A stretch of DNA of 6,679 nt from a bacterium (GTDB taxonomy: Bacteria > Krumholzibacteriota > Krumholzibacteria > LZORAL124-64-63), in contig QNDV01000126.1 of assembly GCA_003646045.1 (NCBI GenBank), positions 1 through 6,679 of the forward strand. Reading direction: 5' to 3'. This document shows positions 1 through 4,630 of this stretch, one piece after another. A model generated the notes under the pieces. It was not told the origin of the DNA and did no database searches. It saw nothing but the letters and a program-made list of their open reading frames with translations. Every line of letters starts with the position of its first letter. Positions within the stretch are counted from its first letter, which is position 1. The position numbers and the translations under genes were made by a program.

Positions 1-1
1 G

Positions 2-1381
2 ATCACCACCCGCGACGGAGGGGTCGTCATGGGTGAGGTAACGCGGGTTGACCGTTACCGGCCCGATCCCACGTTGTTGGCGAGCCTCAAGGATGAATCC
101 CGCGCTCGGGCCCTGGCCGAAATGGCAGCGCGGCGCGACCGCGTGGAGCGGCGCCTGGTGCGGGTGGGCAATTTCGAACTTACCGGCGAGCATTATCGCT
201 GGCTCGATACCTTCCGCATCGAGCCTGGCGGAGAGCGGCGGCCGCCCTGGGCCATGGTATTCGAACGCATGACCTGGGGGCGTTTCTACGGTGTGCCCGT
301 GGGTTTTCTCGTGGATGGCGAGGTGACGGCAACCGCTCCGGAGGATATCTGGGCCCGTTATGGCGAGTTCCACCACGAGGCGCGGGCGGCCCGGGGCCTG
401 GGTCACCACGAGAGCAGTGACCGTGAAGGACTGGCGTCGCGCCAGTGGGCTATTCGTGTGCGGACGTCCACGGGCCAGGAGGCGGATCTCCGTCTGCAGG
501 ATATCGTGCGGGCCTATCCTGCCAACCAGCTGGGCCCGGGGCAGCGGCTGGGAGTCTATCTGGACCGCTGGCGTGAATTCCTGGTGGCCGAGCCGCGGGA
601 GGCCAACAGCGAGGGCGGCGTCATGCCCGCGATCTTCGGCACCGTGGTCATGACCCTGGCCATGACCCTGTTGGTGGTGCCTTTCGGGGTGATGGCGGCG
701 CTCTACCTGCGCGAGTACGCCAAGGCCGGCTTGATGATCAGCATGGTGCGCATCGCCATCAACAACCTGGCCGGCGTGCCAAGCATCGTATTCGGCGTTT
801 TCGGTCTGGGTTTCTTCTGTTACATCGTCGGCGGTGGCATTGACCAGGTCTTCTTCGCCGACAAACTGCCGAACCCCACCTTCGGGACCGGCGGTGTGAT
901 GTGGGCCTCGCTGACCCTGGCCCTGCTGACCCTGCCGGTGGTGATCGTGGCCACCGAGGAGGCCCTGGCCGCGGTGCCCACCTCCATGCGCGAGGGCTCG
1001 TTTGCCTGCGGCGCCACCAAGTGGCAGACCATCCGGCGGGTGGTCCTGCCGCGGGCGCTGCCCGGCATCATGACCGGCGCTATCCTGGCCATGGCCCGTG
1101 GCGCCGGCGAAGTGGCGCCACTGATGCTCGTGGGCGCGGTGAAGCTGGCACCCGAACTGCCGGTAGACGGTGTGTTCCCGTTCATCCACCCCGAGCGCAG
1201 CTTCATGCACCTGGGCTTCCACATCTACGACCTGGGCTTCCAGAGCCAGAACTCGGAGGCTGCCAAACCCATGGTCTTCACCACGACCCTGGTCCTGATG
1301 GCCATCGTCCTGTTCCTGAATGCCGCCGCCATCTGGCTCCGTTCACGTCTGACCCGCCGCTTTGTCGGCTCCAAATTCTGA
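2..1381 (+). CDS. pstA: Phosphate ABC transporter permease PstA (5' end missing)
   Basis: Inner-membrane permease subunit of the PstSCAB high-affinity phosphate importer; it pairs with PstC and is driven by PstB. The frame is open to the left edge. The ATG at 29 has a GGAGG-like stretch 5 bases upstream but is probably internal: residues around it (VVMGEV) fit the extracytoplasmic domain of long gammaproteobacterial PstA proteins, and starting there would remove the membrane segment needed to export that domain. Counting from this ATG as residue 1, residues 1-195 are the hydrophilic insert. Hydrophobic segments lie near 199-227, 248-270, 290-311, 345-370 and 414-437. The cytoplasmic EAA loop that contacts the ATPase is at about 322-350 ([11 protein letters not shown]...LPRALPGI). 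This is the usual BPD_transp_1 fold. pstB follows 16 bases after the stop, as expected in a pst operon. PstA rather than PstC is favoured by the position before pstB and by the long insert. Confidence 0.93.
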   Translation: MTTRDGGVVMGEVTRVDRYRPDPTLLASLKDESRARALAEMAARRDRVERRLVRVGNFELTGEHYRWLDTFRIEPGGERRPPWAMVFERMTWGRFYGVPVGFLVDGEVTATAPEDIWARYGEFHHEARAARGLGHHESSDREGLASRQWAIRVRTSTGQEADLRLQDIVRAYPANQLGPGQRLGVYLDRWREFLVAEPREANSEGGVMPAIFGTVVMTLAMTLLVVPFGVMAALYLREYAKAGLMISMVRIAINNLAGVPSIVFGVFGLGFFCYIVGGGIDQVFFADKLPNPTFGTGGVMWASLTLALLTLPVVIVATEEALAAVPTSMREGSFACGATKWQTIRRVVLPRALPGIMTGAILAMARGAGEVAPLMLVGAVKLAPELPVDGVFPFIHPERSFMHLGFHIYDLGFQSQNSEAAKPMVFTTTLVLMAIVLFLNAAAIWLRSRLTRRFVGSKF

Positions 1382-1388
1382 TGAACCC

Positions 1389-1393
1389 GGAGA
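1389..1393 (+). promoter_or_regulatory. Ribosome binding site for pstB (chosen start)
   Basis: GGAGA lies 4 bases before ATG 1398. This supports ATG 1398 rather than the TTG at 1362, which lies inside pstA and lacks a comparable site. Confidence 0.6.
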
Positions 1394-1397
1394 AATC

Positions 1398-2252
1398 ATG
1401 AGTGCACCAGTTGCCGACATCATCGCTACCGACCGCCTGACCAGGATCGCGGCCGGCGAAGTGGTGTCCGCCGAGATCCACAGCGAGATAATGCAGGAGG
1501 AACACGTGCTGGATGTGCGCGATTACAGCCTCTGGTACGGCGGGAAACAGGCCCTCTTCAATAATTTTCTGCCCGTGGCCCAGGGCAAGGTCACGGCGCT
1601 GATCGGGCCCTCGGGCTGTGGCAAGAGCACCCTGCTGCGCTCGGTCAATCGCATGAACGATCTAATCGACGGCGTCACCATCAGCGGTGGCATGCAGTTG
1701 GGAGAGGACCAGGTATTCGGCAAGGGCGTGGATGTCATCGAACTGCGCCGCCGCATGGGCATGGTTTTCCAGAAATCCAATCCGTTTCCCATGAGTATCC
1801 GCGAGAACGTAACCTATGCCCTGCGGATCAACGGTGAGCGCAATCGCGGCGTCCTGGCCGAAGTCTGCGAGAAGGCCCTGCGGGGTGCGGCCCTCTGGGA
1901 CGAGGTGCATAACCGGCTGGACGACAGTGCCCTGGACCTGTCCGGCGGCCAGCAGCAACGCCTCTGTATCGCCCGGGCCATCGCCGCCGAGCCGGAGGTG
2001 CTGCTCATGGATGAGCCCTGCAGCGCGTTGGATCCCATCGCCACCACGCGGGTGGAGGAGTTGATCCTGCGTCTGCGGGGAAATTACACCGTGCTGATCG
2101 TGACCCACAACATGCAGCAGGCGTCGCGGGTCAGCGATTACACCGCCTTCATGTATCTGGGTCAGATTGTCGAGTACGGTCCCACATCAACGCTGTTCAC
2201 CAATCCCCACCTGAAAGAGACCGAGGACTACATCACTGGCCGCTTTGGGTGA
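1398..2252 (+). CDS. pstB: Phosphate ABC transporter ATP-binding protein PstB
   Basis: Cytoplasmic ATPase that powers phosphate import through PstC/PstA. From ATG 1398 the protein has 284 residues. All ABC motifs are intact: Walker [10 protein letters not shown] at 70-78, Q-loop Gln125 in [10 protein letters not shown], signature LSGGQQQR at 181-188, Walker B VLLMDEP at 201-207, D-loop SALD at 209-212 and switch His237 in VTHN. NRMNDLI after Walker A and the QKSNPFP segment are characteristic of PstB rather than other ABC ATPases. About 37 residues precede the conserved core. N-terminal extensions of this kind occur in gammaproteobacterial PstB, but here a strong AGGAGG at 1495-1500 precedes an in-frame GTG at 1506, so a shorter form is possible. 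The gene is probably cotranscribed with pstA. phoU, often next in pst operons, is absent; a long intergenic region follows instead. Confidence 0.97.
   Translation: MSAPVADIIATDRLTRIAAGEVVSAEIHSEIMQEEHVLDVRDYSLWYGGKQALFNNFLPVAQGKVTALIGPSGCGKSTLLRSVNRMNDLIDGVTISGGMQLGEDQVFGKGVDVIELRRRMGMVFQKSNPFPMSIRENVTYALRINGERNRGVLAEVCEKALRGAALWDEVHNRLDDSALDLSGGQQQRLCIARAIAAEPEVLLMDEPCSALDPIATTRVEELILRLRGNYTVLIVTHNMQQASRVSDYTAFMYLGQIVEYGPTSTLFTNPHLKETEDYITGRFG
1495..1500 (+). promoter_or_regulatory. Alternative internal Shine-Dalgarno in pstB
   Basis: A perfect AGGAGG sits 5 bases before the in-frame GTG at 1506, the codon just before the conserved [11 protein letters not shown] core. It could start a shorter PstB of 248 residues. 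It also encodes Gln-Glu-Glu in the long form, so it may be incidental. Confidence 0.3.
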
Positions 2253-2289
2253 TTCGGGAGCGATTGACAGCGATCCGGAGAGTGCGTCA

Positions 2290-2313
2290 GGGTTGTTGTT
2301 GAATTGACAACCC
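2290..2313 (+). terminator. Weak hairpin after pstB, possible terminator
   Basis: GGGTTGT at 2290-2296 pairs with ACAACCC at 2307-2313, seven perfect base pairs that two G-T pairs can extend. It is the first hairpin after the pstB stop, 38 bases downstream. No run of T follows immediately, so intrinsic termination is doubtful. It could equally be a protein-binding palindrome. Confidence 0.3.
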
Positions 2314-2363
2314 GTTAGTATGATTGACTTTGTAATGTCGGCACCATATGCAAAAATCACCTA

Positions 2364-2369
2364 TATAAT
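2364..2369 (+). promoter_or_regulatory. Candidate sigma-70 -10 box for the cytochrome gene
   Basis: A perfect TATAAT in an AT-rich setting. At the normal 16-18 base spacing the upstream hexamer (around GCACCA, 2341-2346) does not resemble TTGACA, and there is no extended -10 TG. A good -10 with a poor -35 is typical of an activator-dependent promoter. The inferred start point is near 2376. Confidence 0.45.
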
Positions 2370-2376
2370 CAGTGTG

Positions 2377-2393
2377 CTTTAATCCATTTAAAG
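2377..2393 (+). promoter_or_regulatory. Inverted repeat at the inferred transcription start, possible operator
   Basis: CTTTAA at 2377-2382 and TTAAAG at 2388-2393 are perfect reverse complements with a 5-base spacer (TCCAT). The palindrome begins 8 bases after the TATAAT, where a bound repressor would block initiation. The arms are AT-rich, so chance occurrence is possible. Confidence 0.35.
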
Positions 2394-2417
2394 ACAATAT
2401 GTTGCGCGTATTTTTAG

Positions 2418-2431
2418 TTGATATTGGTCAG
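2418..2431 (+). promoter_or_regulatory. FNR-like site
   Basis: TTGAT, four bases, then GTCAG matches 8 of 10 defined bases of the FNR consensus TTGAT-N4-ATCAA, with one perfect half-site. An oxygen-sensing regulator would make sense for a multiheme cytochrome. The site lies about 48 bases downstream of the start inferred from the TATAAT, so it would repress that promoter or serve another one. This is only a sequence match. Confidence 0.22.
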
Positions 2432-2437
2432 GGCGCA

Positions 2438-2456
2438 CACTAGTTTACTCCTAGTG
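2438..2456 (+). promoter_or_regulatory. Inverted repeat CACTAG-N7-CTAGTG
   Basis: Two perfect 6-base arms (2438-2443 and 2451-2456) are separated by 7 bases. The 19-base size suits a dimeric regulator. It abuts the direct repeat at 2454-2471. The regulator is unknown. Confidence 0.35.
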
Positions 2457-2471
2457 ACATATTTGTGACGA
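2454..2471 (-). promoter_or_regulatory. Pho-box-like direct repeat (minus orientation)
   Basis: GTGACAT and GTGACGA are direct repeats with an 11-base period, separated by ATTT. On the minus strand this reads TCGTCAC-AAAT-ATGTCAC, which matches 14 of 18 positions of the PhoB box CTGTCAT-AWAW-CTGTCAY. The orientation is opposite to the downstream gene and no minus-strand gene is present, which weakens the case. Confidence 0.25.
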
Positions 2472-2500
2472 CACCCGAATTGCCACGTATTCGGACCATT

Positions 2501-2522
2501 TCCTGTCGAATTCCTGACAGGA
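2501..2522 (+). promoter_or_regulatory. Inverted repeat in the cytochrome leader
   Basis: TCCTGTC (2501-2507) and GACAGGA (2516-2522) are perfect 7-base arms around an 8-base loop. It ends 40 bases before the cytochrome start codon. It could be a leader hairpin in the mRNA or an operator. The same stretch contains TTCCTG twice at an 11-base period. Confidence 0.35.
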
Positions 2523-2541
2523 TGGAGCCTGAAATGCGGCC

Positions 2542-2550
2542 GGGGAAAGG
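2542..2550 (+). promoter_or_regulatory. Ribosome binding site of the cytochrome gene
   Basis: The purine-rich GGGGAAAGG ends 12 bases before ATG 2563, a rather long spacing. The start is still favoured because it is followed directly by a good signal peptide. Confidence 0.45.
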
Positions 2551-2562
2551 TCCGGGATTTCC

Positions 2563-4473
2563 ATGCGCTACCGATTGACTCTACTGCTGGTACTGATGGC
2601 CTTGGCCCTGGGTGTAACGACGACATTCGCCCGCGATTGGCCCGACGCCGTCTGTACCGACTGCCATACCGATACCGGTGGGCGTCCCGCCGAGGTCGAT
2701 CTGGCCATGCTCGAAGGCAGTGTCCACGAGGGTCTCAGTTGCCAGGATTGCCATGCCGACATCGACCGGATTCCCCATGCCCGTACCCTGCCGGACCCGG
2801 TCTGCAACGACTGCCACGACGATGCGGCGGAGATCTACGTGCAGCACGGTCGCGGTATCGTGGGCGAATCCCCCTACGTACCCACGTGCCAGGAATGCCA
2901 CGGCAGCCACCATATCCTGCCTCCCAATGATCCCCGGTCCATGGTGCATGCGTCCAACCTGCCGGCCACCTGCGGTTCCTGCCACGAGGACCAGGAATTC
3001 CTGGCCCGGCTGGACATCAAGTTCAAGCACCCCATCGAGGTCTATCAGCAGGGTGTCCACGGCGAGGCTACAGCCGGCGGCAAGGATACCGCCGCCTCGT
3101 GCAACGACTGTCACTCCACCGGCGGTACCGCCCACCGCATACTGCCCCCCGGTCATGTCGAGTCCACCATCAACTTCTTCAACATCTCCGCCACCTGTGG
3201 CAAGTGCCACAGCATCATCCGCAGCGAGTTCGAGGATGGCATCCACGGCCAGCTGGTGTCCCGTGGCGAGGTGGATGCCCCGACCTGTACCCAATGTCAT
3301 GGTGAGCACGGCATTCTGGCCATCGACGATCCCCGGTCACCTGTCAGTCCCTTCCGGGTGGCCGAGGCCACCTGTTCACCGTGCCACGACTCGGCGAAGC
3401 TGAACGAGAAGTATGATCTGCCGTCGGGACGTCTGCAGTCATACGTGGATTCGTATCATGGCCTGAAGAGCCGCGCGGGGGACAAGACGGTGGCCAACTG
3501 TTCGTCCTGCCACGAGGCCCACATGGTGCTGCCGTCGTCGGATCCACGCTCCTCGGTGGCACCCGGGAACCTGGTCAATACCTGCGGCGCCTGCCACACG
3601 GGCATGTCGGCCGAGAAGGCCTCCAAGACCAAGATCCACGAACCGGTATCGGGCACGGCCGAGGGCTGGCCCTACTACGTGCGGACCATCTATCTCATCA
3701 TGATCCTGCTGATCATCGGCGGCATGGTGGTCTACTGCTTCCTGGACTGGTTGCGCCAGGTGCGCAACGTGCTGCGCAAGCGGCAGGTCAGGCGCATGGA
3801 GGCCGACGAGGTGGTGCAGCACACGCTGCTGGCCATTTCCTTCACGGTGCTGGTCATCACCGGCTTCTCCCTGCGCTTCTACGACGCCTGGTGGGCCCGC
3901 ATGATCTTCTCCCATGAGGGTGGTGCCCAGTTGCGCGGCCTGATCCATCGCGCTTCGGCCATCGTCATGGTGCTGGGGTCGTTCTGGCACCTGGGCTATC
4001 TGATGACGGTCAAGGGCCGCATTTTCCTGAAGGACATGGCGCCCAACTGGACCGATGCCAAGCAGGTCTGGGGCATGTTCATGTACAACCTGGGCCGTAC
4101 GGATGAGCATCCCCAGATGCGCCGCTTCTCCTTCGTGGAGAAGGCCGAATACTGGGCGCTGATCTGGGGCACCGTCGTGATGGTGATTACGGGTACAGCC
4201 ATGTGGTTCGAGAAGGCGATCATCCCCTACATCGGCAAGGGTGCGCTCGAGGTCTTCCTGGTCATCCACTACTACGAAGCGTGGCTGGCCATGCTGGCCA
4301 TCCTGATCTGGCACATGTACGGCGTGGTCTTCAACCCCCATGTGTATCCCATGAACCCCTCCTGGCTCACGGGCAAGATGCCCCAGGAGATGTTCGAGAC
4401 GGAGCACCCGGCGGCCAAGTCTCCCGGCAACGTGGACAAGGTCAAGCGTTTGGGGCTGGAGCGGGACGTCTGA
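2563..4473 (+). CDS. Eleven-heme cytochrome c fused to membrane cytochrome b (CbcL-like quinol oxidoreductase)
   Basis: Probable inner-membrane quinol:cytochrome oxidoreductase of 636 residues. Residues 1-23 form a Sec signal peptide with likely cleavage after TFA. Eleven CXXCH heme c motifs follow, with first Cys at 31, 60, 81, 109, 137, 180, 212, 242, 271, 313 and 341, so this part should lie in the periplasm. The C-terminal part is a cytochrome b of the b561/HydC-FdnI type. Hydrophobic helices are near 372-394, 417-440, 460-482, 525-550 and 562-592. Candidate b-heme ligands are His420, His462, His476, His569 and His584. Fusion of a multiheme domain to a diheme b domain is the architecture described for Geobacter CbcL, which has nine c hemes. 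The role inferred is quinol oxidation with electrons passed to periplasmic or extracellular acceptors; the reverse direction, or use as a sulfur-compound dehydrogenase partner, cannot be excluded. The gene is flanked by a long leader and a terminator, so it is probably monocistronic. Confidence 0.9.
   Translation: MRYRLTLLLVLMALALGVTTTFARDWPDAVCTDCHTDTGGRPAEVDLAMLEGSVHEGLSCQDCHADIDRIPHARTLPDPVCNDCHDDAAEIYVQHGRGIVGESPYVPTCQECHGSHHILPPNDPRSMVHASNLPATCGSCHEDQEFLARLDIKFKHPIEVYQQGVHGEATAGGKDTAASCNDCHSTGGTAHRILPPGHVESTINFFNISATCGKCHSIIRSEFEDGIHGQLVSRGEVDAPTCTQCHGEHGILAIDDPRSPVSPFRVAEATCSPCHDSAKLNEKYDLPSGRLQSYVDSYHGLKSRAGDKTVANCSSCHEAHMVLPSSDPRSSVAPGNLVNTCGACHTGMSAEKASKTKIHEPVSGTAEGWPYYVRTIYLIMILLIIGGMVVYCFLDWLRQVRNVLRKRQVRRMEADEVVQHTLLAISFTVLVITGFSLRFYDAWWARMIFSHEGGAQLRGLIHRASAIVMVLGSFWHLGYLMTVKGRIFLKDMAPNWTDAKQVWGMFMYNLGRTDEHPQMRRFSFVEKAEYWALIWGTVVMVITGTAMWFEKAIIPYIGKGALEVFLVIHYYEAWLAMLAILIWHMYGVVFNPHVYPMNPSWLTGKMPQEMFETEHPAAKSPGNVDKVKRLGLERDV
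2845..3597 (+). repeat. Four degenerate diheme modules inside the cytochrome
   Basis: Protein-level repeats within the cytochrome. Each module starts with a His-Gly pair (His95, 166, 228, 299), then a CXXCH, a linker often containing DPRS, and a second CXXCH. The heme Cys pairs are 109/137, 180/212, 242/271 and 313/341, with spacings of 28, 32, 29 and 28. Three copies share CxxCHxxH...DPRSxV...TC; the second copy lacks DPRS. The His of the HG pair is a plausible distal heme ligand. The pattern suggests internal duplication of a diheme unit. Confidence 0.75.
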
Positions 4474-4500
4474 TCCCGGTCCGCAGCACCGCCTGAGCAA

Positions 4501-4558
4501 CAGAGGCCCGGTTTCCCAGGGGGGAGCCGGGCCTCTGGCATAACAACGCCTTTTTATT
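4501..4558 (+). terminator. Transcription terminator after the cytochrome gene
   Basis: CAGAGGCCCGG (4501-4511) pairs perfectly with CCGGGCCTCTG (4527-4537): an 11-bp GC-rich stem with a 15-base loop, starting 28 bases after the stop codon. A T-rich tract (TTTTTATT) begins 13 bases after the stem instead of directly after it, so efficiency is uncertain. The hairpin separates the cytochrome from the next gene. Confidence 0.65.
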
Positions 4559-4618
4559 CAGGAAATCGCGTTTCCAGTCGATCCCTGACTTGTCAAGGTA
4601 CGCGCCGACCCGAAAAGC

Positions 4619-4622
4619 GGAG
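4619..4622 (+). promoter_or_regulatory. Ribosome binding site for the gene starting at 4631
   Basis: GGAG lies 8 bases before ATG 4631. Upstream in this frame there is a TGA at 4586 and no ATG, GTG or TTG between it and 4631, so this ATG is the first possible start. Confidence 0.6.
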
Positions 4623-4630
4623 TTGTTGAC

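Larger units (their letters stand above)
2253..2562 (+). other. Gene-free regulatory region between pstB and the cytochrome gene
   Basis: No convincing gene is seen in these 310 bases on either strand. The stretch from about 2290 to 2480 is visibly AT-rich against the GC-rich genes around it. It contains a TATAAT hexamer, several short inverted repeats and a direct repeat, which are listed separately. If transcription starts near 2376, the cytochrome mRNA carries a leader of roughly 187 bases. The region most likely ends the pst operon and holds the promoter of the cytochrome gene. Confidence 0.7.

Noticed and set aside
29..1381. ATG 29 as the true pstA start
   Set aside because: The frame is open to the left edge, the residues before it fit the same domain, and starting here would leave the extracytoplasmic insert without an export segment. 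The upstream GGAGG-like stretch is probably incidental.
1362..1397. TTG 1362 as the pstB start
   Set aside because: It overlaps pstA and lacks a good ribosome binding site, while ATG 1398 has GGAGA at 4 bases.
2339..2352. Sigma-54 promoter (GGCAC...GC)
   Set aside because: The GG and GC elements are 10 bases apart instead of 12, and sigma-54 promoters tolerate no such shift.
2522..2578. 18-codon upstream frame overlapping the cytochrome start
   Set aside because: No properly spaced ribosome binding site, and its start lies in the arm of the leader hairpin; probably chance.
2581..3309. 242-codon minus-strand frame
   Set aside because: It is antisense to the heme-binding region; its Gly/Val-rich sequence is a by-product of the CXXCH-coding strand.
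3439..4500. 353-codon open frame on the minus strand opposite the cytochrome
   Set aside because: The translation is low-complexity, His/Gln/Asp-rich and matches no family; the + strand there has clear heme motifs and membrane helices.
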